Source: Candidatus Acetothermia bacterium
Lineage (GTDB): Bacteria; Bipolaricaulota; Bipolaricaulia; RBG-16-55-9; DRXL01
Direction: 5' to 3'
DNA: 47,703 bases
NCBI GenBank assembly: GCA_016179105.1
Contig: JACOSB010000002.1
Span: 1 to 47,703 of the forward strand
Position 1 is the first letter of the stretch; every line of letters begins with the position of its first letter. A program made the translations under genes and the position numbers. Of the stretch, positions 7,240 to 15,603 are shown piece after piece. The notes under the pieces are model-generated. The model saw only the letters and a list, made by a program, of their open reading frames with translations, was not told where the DNA came from and ran no database searches.

Positions 7240-8541
7240 ATGTTCAATGTACTAACGGAGAAACTCAACGGTGTTTTAGAGAAGTTTCGTCGCCAAGGCC
7301 AACTCACCGAAAAAGACTTGGACGAGGGCCTGCGCGAAGTCAGACTTGTTTTGCTCGAAGCCGACGTCAACTACAAAGTTGTTAAGAAATTTGTCGACGA
7401 AGTCAAGCAAAAAGCCCTGGGCGAGAATATTCTCCAAAGTTTGACACCGGGCCAACAAGTCGTCAAGGTCGTACGTGATGAGCTGGTTCAGATTTTGGGC
7501 CAGAAACAATCTGAGCTAAATCTGTCTCGCTATCCGTCCGTCTTGCTGATGGTGGGCTTGCAAGGATCGGGCAAGACGACGGCCTCAGCCAAACTCGCGA
7601 AACACTTGGCCACGAAAGTAGACAAAAAAGTCCTGCTCGCCGCGACGGACTTACAACGCCCGGCAGCGATCGAGCAATTAAAACAGTTGGGCCATCGCAT
7701 CGGGCAGCCCGTCTTTGCAGAAGGCAAGACGCCCGTGCAAGTGGCGACCGGCGCGCTCGATCATGCGAAGAAGAATGCGTTCGATGTGCTGATCGTCGAT
7801 ACGGCTGGACGTCTCCAAATCAATGAAGAACTGATGGCTGAACTCGAAGAGATGAATCAAAAATTGGAACCGAGTGAAATTTTATTAGTGGCCGACGCGA
7901 TGACCGGCCAAGAAGCCGTCAACATTGCCCAGGCTTTCGATACAAGATTAAAAATTTCTGGAATCATTCTCACTAAACTTGATGGCGATGCGCGCGGCGG
8001 TGCAGCCCTCTCGATGGCCGAGGTCACGGGAAAACCGATAAAATTCATCGGCATCGGCGAAAAACCCGAAGACTTGGAAGTTTTTTATCCCGAACGGATG
8101 GCCGAGCGCATTCTGGGCATGGGCGATATTTTGGGTCTCATCGAGCAGGCCGAAGCTCAACTCGACCATGCCGACGCCGAGGATTTCGTCCGCAAAGTCC
8201 GAGAAGATAAATTTTCGTTGGAAGATTTTCGCACGCAAATAAGGCAAGTGCGCAAGTTAGGACCGTTGACAAAACTCTTGCAAAAGATCCCCGGAATGGG
8301 ACAAGTCGAAGTCGACGAGAAAGCACTGAATCGCGTCGAGGCAATCCTCAATTCGATGACGCGCCACGAGCGTTTGAGGCCCGAAGTTCTGAACGGTAGC
8401 CGCAAGAAGCGCATCGCTTCGGGGAGCGGCGTCCAAGTGAGCGACGTCAATAAATTATTAAAACGCTTCGAAGAAGCGCGGAAGATGATGAAGCAGCTCA
8501 AGGGTAAACGTTTGCCTATGGGCATGCCGTTTGGACGGTAG
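7240..8541 (+). CDS. ffh: signal recognition particle protein Ffh (SRP54)
   Basis: 433 residues. Ffh binds 4.5S/SRP RNA and signal sequences of nascent membrane proteins and docks with FtsY. In order: N domain (about 1-95), GTPase domain with GLQGSGKTT (about 104-112), the DTAGR box (about 187-191), TKLDGDARGGAALS and GEKPEDLE, then the M domain (about 300-433) with the RNA-binding segment rich in Ser/Gly/Arg and a Met/Gly/Arg tail (PMGMPFGR). The length is normal. First gene of the SRP/ribosomal operon; its leader appears to be about 10 bases long and lacks a ribosome site. Confidence 0.97.
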   Translation: MFNVLTEKLNGVLEKFRRQGQLTEKDLDEGLREVRLVLLEADVNYKVVKKFVDEVKQKALGENILQSLTPGQQVVKVVRDELVQILGQKQSELNLSRYPSVLLMVGLQGSGKTTASAKLAKHLATKVDKKVLLAATDLQRPAAIEQLKQLGHRIGQPVFAEGKTPVQVATGALDHAKKNAFDVLIVDTAGRLQINEELMAELEEMNQKLEPSEILLVADAMTGQEAVNIAQAFDTRLKISGIILTKLDGDARGGAALSMAEVTGKPIKFIGIGEKPEDLEVFYPERMAERILGMGDILGLIEQAEAQLDHADAEDFVRKVREDKFSLEDFRTQIRQVRKLGPLTKLLQKIPGMGQVEVDEKALNRVEAILNSMTRHERLRPEVLNGSRKKRIASGSGVQVSDVNKLLKRFEEARKMMKQLKGKRLPMGMPFGR

Positions 8542-8559
8542 TTTTTCGTTTGTGATCCT

Positions 8560-8587
8560 GTAGGGGCGAGGCATGCCTCGCCCCTAC
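8560..8587. repeat. perfect 28-bp GTAGGGGC palindrome
   Basis: Perfect 14+14 palindrome starting GTAGGGGCGAGGCA, located between ffh and rpsP. Member of the dispersed palindrome family; core GAGGCA/TGCCTC. Confidence 0.85.
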
Positions 8588-8625
8588 CTACAACCTAATG
8601 CAGCCAATAGCCAACAAGGAGGAAC

Positions 8626-8907
8626 ATGGCAGTCAAGATCAGACTCAAGCGGGTTGGCAAGCGTGGCCAGCCCTCGTATCGTGTCGTCGTGATGGATGAG
8701 CAGAGCCCTCGCGATTCTCGCGTCGTCGAGGATTTGGGGTTCTACAACCCACTCCAAGAAGAGGTTCAGATCGACAAGGTGCAAGCGCTCGAATGGCTCA
8801 AGCGCGGCGCGCAGCCGACGCAGACCACCAGGCACTTGCTCTCGAAACAAGGCCTGATGGCCGAGCTGCACAAGATCCGCAAAGGATCAGCGCCGGCAGC
8901 GTCGTAA
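8626..8907 (+). CDS. rpsP: 30S ribosomal protein S16
   Basis: 93 residues, with the typical start MAVKIRLKRVGKRGQPSYR and the conserved segment VVEDLGFYNPLQ. S16 binds 16S rRNA in the body of the 30S subunit and is needed for assembly. A strong AAGGAGG lies a few bases before the ATG. A GTAGGGGC palindrome separates it from ffh, and another palindrome follows it, so this operon has been invaded by repeats on both sides of the gene. Confidence 0.97.
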   Translation: MAVKIRLKRVGKRGQPSYRVVVMDEQSPRDSRVVEDLGFYNPLQEEVQIDKVQALEWLKRGAQPTQTTRHLLSKQGLMAELHKIRKGSAPAAS

Positions 8908-8918
8908 ATAGTATTACC

Positions 8919-8974
8919 GTAGGGACAACCCTCGGTTGCCCGTAGTTATGGACAGGCACAAGGCCTGCCCCTAC
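8919..8974. repeat. degenerate composite GTAGGGGC palindrome
   Basis: Contains GTAGGGACAACC...GGTTGCCCGTAG (imperfect hairpin) followed by a second half ending in AAGGCCTGCCCCTAC. Degraded or doubled member of the family; it fills the gap between rpsP and the KH gene. Confidence 0.55.
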
Positions 8975-8989
8975 AGACTAGAGATAGAC

Positions 8990-9454
8990 ATGCTCTTCAA
9001 AGCATTGCAGTATCTGATCGCGGGAGTGGTCGATGAGCCAAAGAATGTGGCCGTCGATCGGATCGAGACTGCTAAGGTCGATATTTACTATCTGTCCTCG
9101 CCCAAGGGTGAACTGGGGCGGCTCTTGGGTCGTCAAGGGCGTACGGTCGAAGCCATGCGCGATGTGCTCTCGGCCATCGCGCGAAAGCTCGAGAAAGAAG
9201 CGATCATCGACGTGATCGAGCAACGCCTAGAAGCCACACCCTCTGCTGAAGAGCGCCGAGATGGACGCCAGCGTCCTCCGCGTCAGGAGCGTCATCGCGA
9301 CCGCCCGCCGCCACAGTTTCAACGCGGCTCGCAGCGCCCCCAAAACGCTCCTCCGCGCCAAAGGCAAGGCGGAGGGAGAGACAATCGCGGCTCCCGCCCG
9401 CGCAACAAAAATGGGCGAGGCAACACGCCTCCGCAAGGTTCTTCTACGTCTTAG
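8990..9454 (+). CDS. KH-domain RNA-binding protein (KhpA-like) with a basic tail
   Basis: 154 residues from the ATG at 8990. The earlier in-frame start at 8936 would lie within a palindromic repeat and gives non-homologous residues. The first 80 residues are a KhpA/YlqC-type KH domain (LFKALQYLIAGVVDEP, then the GELGRLLGRQGRTVEAMR loop that contacts RNA). The remaining 70 residues are a disordered tail rich in Arg, Gln, Pro and Gly that should bind RNA non-specifically. KhpA in other bacteria pairs with KhpB/Jag and binds small RNAs and mRNAs. Position between rpsP and trmD is standard for this gene. No good Shine-Dalgarno is visible. Confidence 0.9.
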   Translation: MLFKALQYLIAGVVDEPKNVAVDRIETAKVDIYYLSSPKGELGRLLGRQGRTVEAMRDVLSAIARKLEKEAIIDVIEQRLEATPSAEERRDGRQRPPRQERHRDRPPPQFQRGSQRPQNAPPRQRQGGGRDNRGSRPRNKNGRGNTPPQGSSTS

Positions 9455-9463
9455 GGATTTATC

Positions 9464-10144
9464 ATGCGCATCGAGATCGTGACGATCTTTCCCGAGATGT
9501 TGCGGGGATTTTTTGAGTTGGGCGTGATCGCGCAAGCGCGCGCGGAAAAAATTTTGGACATTCGCCTGCACAATCTGCGTGACTTTACGTTCGACAAACA
9601 TCGTCAGGTCGATGACCGCCCCTACGGCGGCGGGCCGGGGATGGTCTTAAAACCCGAGCCCATTTTTCGGGCAATCGAATCCATCAAAAGTAAACTGGAT
9701 GCGGCTCCGAAGGTTTTGCTGATGTCGGCCCAGGGAAAGCTTTTCACTCAGAGCGTGGCGAAGCAGCTGGCCCAAGAGAAAGCACTCATAATTTTATCTG
9801 GGCGTTATGAGGGCATCGACGAAAGAGTGCTGACTCTCGTCGATGACGAACTCTCGATTGGAGATTATGTGTTGAGCGGGGGCGAGCTGCCGGCGGCGGT
9901 CATAACAGAAGCCGTCGCTCGACTCGTGCCCGGCGTCGTGGGCAAGATCGAATCCGTCGAACACGACTCGTTTTACCGAGATGATCTGTTAGGAGCGCCG
10001 CAGTACACGCGGCCGCCGGAGTTTCGTGGGCTCACGGTTCCAGAGATTTTGCTCACGGGCAATCACGAGCAGATCGAGAAATGGCGCGAGCGCGCGGCAT
10101 TGGAAAAGACACTCAAAAATAGACCGGATTTGTTGAAGAAATGA
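9464..10144 (+). CDS. trmD: tRNA (guanine37-N1)-methyltransferase
   Basis: 226 residues. TrmD adds a methyl group to N1 of G37 next to the anticodon and prevents frameshifting. It starts MRIEIVTIFPEML and has the YGGGPGMVLKPEPI segment, the knotted SAM site with LSGRYEGIDERV and IGDYVLSGGELPA, and the C-terminal YTRPPEFRGLTVPEILLTGNH that reaches the tRNA. All are intact. It starts 10 bp after the KH gene. The usual rimM is absent between KH and trmD. A palindrome separates it from the next gene. Confidence 0.97.
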   Translation: MRIEIVTIFPEMLRGFFELGVIAQARAEKILDIRLHNLRDFTFDKHRQVDDRPYGGGPGMVLKPEPIFRAIESIKSKLDAAPKVLLMSAQGKLFTQSVAKQLAQEKALIILSGRYEGIDERVLTLVDDELSIGDYVLSGGELPAAVITEAVARLVPGVVGKIESVEHDSFYRDDLLGAPQYTRPPEFRGLTVPEILLTGNHEQIEKWRERAALEKTLKNRPDLLKK

Positions 10145-10148
10145 TTAT

Positions 10149-10187
10149 GTAGGGGCGAAGCATTTATCATAAATGCTTCGCCCCTAC
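10149..10187. repeat. GTAGGGGC palindrome directly before a start codon
   Basis: 18-bp perfect arms around a 3-base loop, beginning GTAGGGGCGAAGCATTTA. It ends 6 bases before the ATG at 10194, so an RNA hairpin would lie where the ribosome lands. Confidence 0.85.
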
Positions 10188-10193
10188 TCCAAT

Positions 10194-10748
10194 ATGGGAA
10201 ATCTCTATTTAGGCTTACTACACTATCCCGTGCGCAACCGTAAAGGCGAGATCGTGACCTCGGCGCTCACAGGATTAGACGTGCCCGATATCGCGCGTAG
10301 CTGTCGGACGTTTGGCATTTGCAAATACTATATCATTACGCCCTTGCCCTCCCAGCAGCAGGTCGCCCAGCGCATCTATGACTACTGGGATAAGGAAGAA
10401 CGCGACCACGCTCACCGACGCGAGGCCTTGCAAGTCATAAAAGTAGTTGCTACCCTAGAGGCGAGTTTGGCAGATGTCTTGGCCATCGAAGGGATCCGGC
10501 CTCTCTTGGTCGGCACGTCCGCGCAAAAACGGACGGCTCCGCAATTCACCTACGAGCAACTCCGCGAGAAGCTCGAACTAGAGAATACGCCGGCCTATCT
10601 TCTCTTCGGGACCGGCTGGGGCCTCGCCGAAGAAGTCTTGGAACGTTTGGATGTGATGTTGCCCCCCATCTACGGACCCGGACCGTACAATCACTTGTCG
10701 GTTCGCTCGGCCGTAGCAGTTATCTTAGACAGATTGCGGGGGCACTGA
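10194..10748 (+). CDS. SPOUT-type RNA methyltransferase of the trmD-rplS operon
   Basis: 184 residues from the ATG at 10194; an upstream in-frame start would lie in the palindrome. It matches the small RNA-methyltransferase family (PF09936 type, SPOUT fold) found between trmD and rplS in Thermotogae, Aquificae and some other deep lineages. Seen: start MGNLYLGLLHYPVRNRKGEIVTSA cut here after VRNRK, the SAM-knot segment YLLFGTGWGLAEEV (about residues 136-149) and the C-terminal NHLSVRSAVAVILDRL. The RNA target of this family is not known to me. No Shine-Dalgarno is visible because of the repeat upstream. Confidence 0.9.
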   Translation: MGNLYLGLLHYPVRNRKGEIVTSALTGLDVPDIARSCRTFGICKYYIITPLPSQQQVAQRIYDYWDKEERDHAHRREALQVIKVVATLEASLADVLAIEGIRPLLVGTSAQKRTAPQFTYEQLREKLELENTPAYLLFGTGWGLAEEVLERLDVMLPPIYGPGPYNHLSVRSAVAVILDRLRGH

Positions 10749-10774
10749 ACTAAGAACAAAGGGAGTGAAGTCCA

Positions 10775-11113
10775 ATGAACCATCTGATTCGAGAACTCGA
10801 GCAGTCCTTCTTGCGCAAAGACTTTCCTGATTTCCGCCCGGGCGACACGATTCGCGTGCACGAGCGCATCCTCGAAGGAGTCGAAGAAGGCAAAGAGCGC
10901 ATCCAAGTCTTTGAGGGCATCGTGATCAAGCGCGACGGCGGCGGCAGCGGCGAGACGTTTACCATCAGAAAGCTCTCCTCGGGCATCGGCGTCGAGAAAG
11001 TTTTTCCGGCGCATTCGCCGCGCATCGCCAAGATCGAGCTCGTCGAACGCGGCAAGGCCCGCCGGGCGCGCTTATATTATCTGCGCAAGGAGGCCTTGAA
11101 GAATGCCAACTGA
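10775..11113 (+). CDS. rplS: 50S ribosomal protein L19
   Basis: 112 residues. Family marks are [33 protein letters not shown] and the C-terminal [25 protein letters not shown]19 lies at the 30S-50S interface. AAGGGAG precedes the ATG. Its last 11 bp overlap the lepB start, so the two are coupled. Confidence 0.97.
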   Translation: MNHLIRELEQSFLRKDFPDFRPGDTIRVHERILEGVEEGKERIQVFEGIVIKRDGGGSGETFTIRKLSSGIGVEKVFPAHSPRIAKIELVERGKARRARLYYLRKEALKNAN

Positions 11114-11906
11114 AGAAGGACCTCCGTCCCCTACGGACCCCGCGAACGACGGGCCGAACGAGTCAAATACACCCGTTACGCGGACAGCTTCTGTCCCTTT
11201 GCCTGATCCTTTAGGCCCCACTGCTACAGACGCAACCGCGGCGGAAGGATTGGCAGAGGATTACTATTCTGTCACCCGCCCCAAGCCTTTTTTGGCCAAG
11301 GCGCTCAACAACATTGGGGTCCAGACCACCCCTTCTGCCGAGTGGCTGCTCGACTGGGTGCAAGTCTTGGCGGTCGCTGGCTTGCTCGCCTGGGTGACGA
11401 TGACGTTTGTGATCGTACGCATGCGCGTGCCCACCGGGTCGATGGAACCAACCATCATGCCGGGAGACTCTTTCTTCGTCGACAAGCTCTCGTTTTACTT
11501 ACGAAAACCCCAGCCTGGAGACATCGTCGTCTTCTGGCACAACGAGTCGAGCGGCCCTGTGCGCTATGTCAAGCGCCTGATCGCCATCGCGGGCCAGCGC
11601 GTGCAGATCAAGGGCGATTGTTATGTGTATGTCGACGGCGTGGCCCTCACTTCCAATGCCTTCAACCATCGCGGACATCCTAACCCACAACGCCAATGCT
11701 ACTCGCAATCGGGAGAGATGTTAGGCGAGGAATGGCTGGTCCCCCCGGGGAAATTCTTCGTTCTCGGGGATAATACCAATAACAGCCTGGACAGCCGTTA
11801 CTGGCACTTTGCCGACGAAAAAGATTTTATCGGAGAACCCTTCCTAAAAGTCTGGCCGCTCAACCAGCTCGGCTTCATGAACGGCTATTTCGGCAGCGTA
11901 CGCTAA
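11103..11906 (+). CDS. lepB: signal peptidase I
   Basis: 267 residues. Signal peptidase I cuts signal peptides from exported proteins on the outer face of the inner membrane. A disordered Pro/Thr-rich cytoplasmic N-terminus (about 1-75) is longer than usual. One TM helix follows (about 82-105), then the catalytic Ser113 in PTGSMEPT, the catalytic Lys157 in RYVKRLIA, and the conserved [14 protein letters not shown] box (about 225-238). The frame overlaps rplS by 11 bp; last gene of the operon that begins with ffh. The many Ala-x-Ala leader peptides in the window, including the internal one of the LptF/G-LptD fusion, are its expected substrates. Confidence 0.95.
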   Translation: MPTEEGPPSPTDPANDGPNESNTPVTRTASVPLPDPLGPTATDATAAEGLAEDYYSVTRPKPFLAKALNNIGVQTTPSAEWLLDWVQVLAVAGLLAWVTMTFVIVRMRVPTGSMEPTIMPGDSFFVDKLSFYLRKPQPGDIVVFWHNESSGPVRYVKRLIAIAGQRVQIKGDCYVYVDGVALTSNAFNHRGHPNPQRQCYSQSGEMLGEEWLVPPGKFFVLGDNTNNSLDSRYWHFADEKDFIGEPFLKVWPLNQLGFMNGYFGSVR

Positions 11907-11939
11907 CACTCCTCGCGCGGCGCAGAGGCCCAACAGCTC

Positions 11940-11968
11940 TTGACAAAAACGAGTCGATCTGTTATTGT
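11940..11968 (+). promoter_or_regulatory. promoter of the cold-shock gene
   Basis: Perfect TTGACA (11940-11945), 17 bp, TATTGT (11963-11968). Transcription should start near 11975. Confidence 0.75.
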
Positions 11969-11974
11969 TTTGCT

Positions 11975-12134
11975 GAGTTGGTACCTTCGCGGTGTCGGAC
12001 CTCACGACGAGTGCCTCACCCAGGAGTCCAGCTAAATTCCAATGGCTGTACGTGTCAGGGCTGCTGGCAAGGAGCACCCTCCTGTCGCAAGCAAGTCGTG
12101 GCCGTAAGACAGTCTAGCAAAGGAGGGGTGTTCC
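11975..12134 (+). promoter_or_regulatory. long 5' leader of the cold-shock gene
   Basis: About 160 untranslated bases separate the promoter from the ATG, with AAAGGAGG near the end. In Escherichia coli cspA such a long leader refolds at low temperature to expose the ribosome site. I infer the same possibility here from length and position only. Confidence 0.45.
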
Positions 12135-12341
12135 ATGGCGACCGGCAAGGTCAAGTGGTTTAACGATGCCAAGGGCTTTGGCTTCATCCAGCAAGACGGC
12201 GGTGGTCCGGATGTCTTCGTGCATTTCTCGTCGATCAAACAGGAAGGCTACAAGTCTCTCAAGGAGGGACAGGACGTCGAGTTCGATGTCGAGAACGACG
12301 CGAAGGGACTGCGCGCGGCCAACGTGCGGCTGAAGAGCTAG
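12135..12341 (+). CDS. cold-shock domain protein (CspA family)
   Basis: 68 residues, a single cold-shock domain. The RNP1 motif KGFGFIQQ and the RNP2 motif VFVHFSSI are intact, and the start [15 protein letters not shown] is typical. These proteins bind single-stranded RNA and DNA and melt RNA structure. The gene has its own promoter with a long leader and a strong terminator, so it is a single-gene unit. The Shine-Dalgarno AAAGGAGG is at the usual distance. Confidence 0.95.
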   Translation: MATGKVKWFNDAKGFGFIQQDGGGPDVFVHFSSIKQEGYKSLKEGQDVEFDVENDAKGLRAANVRLKS

Positions 12342-12368
12342 GTTTTCACCTTTTGAGAAACTGACCGA

Positions 12369-12404
12369 GAGCCTCGGAGAGCGATCTCCGGGGCTCCTTT
12401 TTTT
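12369..12404 (+). terminator. rho-independent terminator of the cold-shock gene
   Basis: GAGCC-T-CGGAGA pairs with TCTCCG-G-GGCTC around a GCGA tetraloop (12369-12396), followed directly by a C and seven T. It is 28 bp after the stop codon. Confidence 0.9.
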
Positions 12405-12465
12405 CTCAATAATGTCGTGAGAATTTCCCTTCCTCTATCCTGTCTCCTCCGCTTTCTCTCAGAGT

Positions 12466-12494
12466 TTGCTTGCCAACGTAATCCGCGCTACAAT
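12466..12494 (+). promoter_or_regulatory. candidate promoter upstream of the substrate-binding protein genes
   Basis: TTGCTT (12466-12471), 17 bp, TACAAT (12489-12494). A second, weaker -10 (TAAAAT at 12612-12617) lies further down. The gap from 12405 to 12710 otherwise holds no supported gene. Confidence 0.5.
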
Positions 12495-12710
12495 AGAACA
12501 AAAGTGAATTCTATGAGAGGGATTCTTTCATCCAAAAAATTGCTGGTTGTTCAATTCTCTTTCATCTATCCTCTAATTGTTCCAACATTTGTCAGACTTT
12601 CGACGGGAAATGCTAAAATGCCGAGGAGGTGAGATTAAGTTCCGAAAGCATTTGTCGTTTTCAATAATCTCGGATTCAGAGCCACACCCACACTCAAGGA
12701 GGAGAAAAAT

Positions 12711-14033
12711 ATGAATCGCAGGCAATTCTTAAAGACGACGGGATTGGCAGCGGGAGCGGCGTTCCTCACCCAGCCGCTGGGATTTGGCGCAGAGCCAATT
12801 AAGTTCGGTATCACGGGAGGCGGCAAAATCTCGTTCGGCCAGGGCATGTTGCGCGGAGCGCAGCTCGCCGTCGGAGAGCTCAACGCGAAGGGCGGCGTGC
12901 TAGGGCGCCAGCTCGCGATCGAGTTTGCCGATCTGGAGACCGAGTCTGACCCGACTCTCGCAAAGTCAGCCATGCAATCTTTGATTATCGACAAAAAAGT
13001 GGATGCCGTTGCCGGTGTTTTTCGTAGCGAGATGCTCCCCGGCTTCGTGCCCGACATCCCGCGCCTGCGAAAGCCCGTGCTCATCACCGGCTCCACGACC
13101 GGGGGCACCGACAACGTCAACAAAGATTACGATAACTTTAAATACTTATTCCGTTCGGTCATCATCGGCACGAACGCGCTCGTGGCCGACGCTATCTCAT
13201 TCTGTGCAGGATTAGTTTTGCCTTTGGCGAAGGGTGGGGCATTCGGGACCAGCACGAACAAGCTTGTGCTTTTAGGAGAAGATTTGGTTTCCAGCCGCGG
13301 CTTCCGCGGCTTGATCGAGCCGGCACTCAAAGGCGTTGGTTTTGACGTCGTGACCAATCTCAGCATTGCCGTGGGCACGACGGACTTCGGCCCAATTATC
13401 AATCAATTGCAAAACAGCGGGGCTTCGGTCGCGTATACGTTCTTGTCCGACCCGAATTTGAGCGTGCTCTTCCCAGCGGCCGCAGCGGTGGCAAAGCTCA
13501 AGATGGCCGCCTTCGGCATCAACGCCCCCTTACAACTGGACGCTGCAGCCATTGCCACACGCGGCGGCGCCACAGGAACGGTCATCACGGACTTCGCCGG
13601 AGAAGTCGCTGTCACTAATAAAACCAAGGGCTTCTTCGATGCCTATCGCAAGCAATTCAACGAGAGACCCGTCTATACGTCTCTGACAACTTATGACACG
13701 GTCTACGTGATCGCCGAGGCCATGACTCGCGCAGGTTCGACCAACGCGGACGACGTCGTGGCTGCACTCGAGAAGACCAACTATGTCGGCAGCGGCGGTC
13801 TGATTAAATACTACACCCGCCAGCAAGAAAATGATAAAGTCCCGTTGGCGGTCGCGCATAACACCGTCTACTCAACATCCCCCACACAAGTGCCGGGGGC
13901 CAACTACGACGGCATTGCCCCGATCCATACGCAGCTCTTTGTCGATGGCAACAACGTCAAGCGTGAGACCGTATGGCCCAAAGAGATCGCGACAGGACAG
14001 TACCAGTTGCCGCCTGCATTCAAAGGCAGCTAG
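12711..14033 (+). CDS. Tat-exported ABC substrate-binding protein (branched-chain amino acid type)
   Basis: 440 residues with a twin-arginine signal (NRRQFLKTTG at residues 2-11, then a hydrophobic stretch). The mature part is a type I periplasmic binding fold like LivJ or AmiC: IKFGITGGGKISFGQGMLRG, then NAKGGVLGRQL, where members usually hold the ligand. Binders of this group pick up branched-chain amino acids, urea, amides or aromatic acids for an ABC transporter. AGGAGG precedes the ATG. A paralogue follows directly. No permease or ATPase gene lies in the window, so the transporter must be elsewhere. The ligand is unknown. Confidence 0.9.
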   Translation: MNRRQFLKTTGLAAGAAFLTQPLGFGAEPIKFGITGGGKISFGQGMLRGAQLAVGELNAKGGVLGRQLAIEFADLETESDPTLAKSAMQSLIIDKKVDAVAGVFRSEMLPGFVPDIPRLRKPVLITGSTTGGTDNVNKDYDNFKYLFRSVIIGTNALVADAISFCAGLVLPLAKGGAFGTSTNKLVLLGEDLVSSRGFRGLIEPALKGVGFDVVTNLSIAVGTTDFGPIINQLQNSGASVAYTFLSDPNLSVLFPAAAAVAKLKMAAFGINAPLQLDAAAIATRGGATGTVITDFAGEVAVTNKTKGFFDAYRKQFNERPVYTSLTTYDTVYVIAEAMTRAGSTNADDVVAALEKTNYVGSGGLIKYYTRQQENDKVPLAVAHNTVYSTSPTQVPGANYDGIAPIHTQLFVDGNNVKRETVWPKEIATGQYQLPPAFKGS

Positions 14034-14084
14034 GAGATTAGAGAACATTTTTTCGAATCAATCGTCTTAAGGAAGGAAGTGTCT

Positions 14085-15485
14085 ATGTCTGAACTGACTC
14101 GCAAGGGTCACAGTCGTCGTAAGTTCATCAAGAGCGTCGGTCTCGCGACCGGTGCGGTGGCGCTGAGCCCGCTCATTGGCCGCGCAGCAGACAATATCGC
14201 TATCGGCGCGCTGACCGGCACGAAGGTCGTCTTCGGCGAAGGCACTGTGAACGGCGCCCAGATGGCCATCGACGAGATCAACGCTGCCGGAGGCGTTCTG
14301 GGCCGCAAGCTCGCCTTAGTGGTTAGCGATATCGAGACCGAGTCTGACCCAACCAAAGCCGTGAGCGCTTATCAAGATTTGGCGGGCAAAACGGACGCCA
14401 TCTTGGGGCTATTTCGAAGCGAGATGGTCCAAGCGATCTTGCCTCAAATACCTCGCTTGCCCAAGCCATTCTTGATTACCGGCTCGACATCTCTTGGCAC
14501 CGATCAAGTGAAAACCAATTATGACGGGTACAAGACACTCTTCCGAAGCGTGATTATCAACACCTACTCGCTCGTCGTCGACGTCGCGCGCTTCGCAGGA
14601 GACTATCTAAGCCAGCTCGTCGAGCAGAAAGTTCTCTCCAACAAGAAAGTCATCCTGATCGGCGAGGATTTGACGAGCGGCCGCCTCTTCTTGCAGCTCA
14701 TGGGTCCTCATCTCGGACGCCTGGGTTATCAAGTCGAAGGCCCGGTGCTGGTCGCGGTCGGCACGACCGATATGGGACCCGTCGTCGAGCGGCTGCGCAC
14801 GATCAACGCCGGTATCGGATTAACTTTTTTCTCGGACCCGAACTTGGCCATTCTCGTGCCGAGCGCAATCGCCCAGGCGAAGCTACCGACGGCGCTCTTC
14901 GGCATCAACGCGCCCTTCCAGTCTGATGGGGCTATCGCGGCCGCGCGCGGTGCTGCCACCGGATACGTCATCACAGACTTTTCGGCCGATGCCCCCGTCA
15001 GCCCCAGAACACAGAAATTCTTCAAAGACTATAAATCAAAATTCAACAAGACCCCCGTGTACACGTCCGGGACAACCTATGACAGCGTCTATGTGCTGGC
15101 CGAAGCCATCAAGAGAGCTGGCAAGACCGATACCAACGACGTCGTCGCGGCGCTCGAGGCGACCAATTACGTCGGAGCTGGCGGCTTGATCCGCTTCTAT
15201 GACAAGAGCGAGCCCAAGAATGAGAAAGAGACGATTGCCGTGTCCACCAAGGGCGGCGATCTGGAGTTCCCGAACACGCTTGACTTGGGGCTTCTGAAAC
15301 TTTCTTTGAAGCAGTCGCACGACACGGTGTACGGCTTCAAGGACGTGCCGAACAACACCCCTACTGCATTCGACGGCGTCCGCCCGGTACAAGTGCAGAT
15401 CCGCGCCGATGGCAGCCGCGCCGTGCTCTATCCGGCCGAATTCGCGGGCGACAACAAATATCAGAAGCCGCCGTATATCTCATAG
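14085..15485 (+). CDS. second Tat-exported ABC substrate-binding protein
   Basis: 466 residues from the ATG at 14085 (GGAAGG 8 bases upstream). The twin-arginine signal is SRRKFIKSVG. It is a close paralogue of the preceding protein with the same plan (ALTGTKVVFGEGTVNGAQ, NAAGGVLGRKL, ETESDPTKA), so the two arose by tandem duplication. It has an extra segment of about 30 residues near the C-terminus (about 378-410). The 51-bp gap suggests co-transcription. A palindromic repeat follows its stop. Confidence 0.9.
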   Translation: MSELTRKGHSRRKFIKSVGLATGAVALSPLIGRAADNIAIGALTGTKVVFGEGTVNGAQMAIDEINAAGGVLGRKLALVVSDIETESDPTKAVSAYQDLAGKTDAILGLFRSEMVQAILPQIPRLPKPFLITGSTSLGTDQVKTNYDGYKTLFRSVIINTYSLVVDVARFAGDYLSQLVEQKVLSNKKVILIGEDLTSGRLFLQLMGPHLGRLGYQVEGPVLVAVGTTDMGPVVERLRTINAGIGLTFFSDPNLAILVPSAIAQAKLPTALFGINAPFQSDGAIAAARGAATGYVITDFSADAPVSPRTQKFFKDYKSKFNKTPVYTSGTTYDSVYVLAEAIKRAGKTDTNDVVAALEATNYVGAGGLIRFYDKSEPKNEKETIAVSTKGGDLEFPNTLDLGLLKLSLKQSHDTVYGFKDVPNNTPTAFDGVRPVQVQIRADGSRAVLYPAEFAGDNKYQKPPYIS

Positions 15486-15512
15486 TTCAGGGACGTACCC
15501 AAAGAAATATCC

Positions 15513-15541
15513 TGTAGGGGCGAGGTGACCTCGCCCCTACA
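15513..15541. repeat. GTAGGGGC palindrome
   Basis: Arms TGTAGGGGCGAGGT and its complement around a single central base. Lies 28 bp after the second substrate-binding protein gene. Confidence 0.85.
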
Positions 15542-15603
15542 AAATTTTCGGCCTTGCACCGACGAAGGAACCCCCGTATCCTAGTAACTGGGTGATTTCA
15601 ACC

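Noticed and set aside
8936..8989. Longer N-terminus of the KH protein
   Set aside because: The extra residues are encoded by a degenerate palindrome repeat and are not part of the KH fold.
11978..12163. Short frame in the cold-shock leader
   Set aside because: It lies in the untranslated leader of the cold-shock gene, has no ribosome site and overlaps the real start in another frame.
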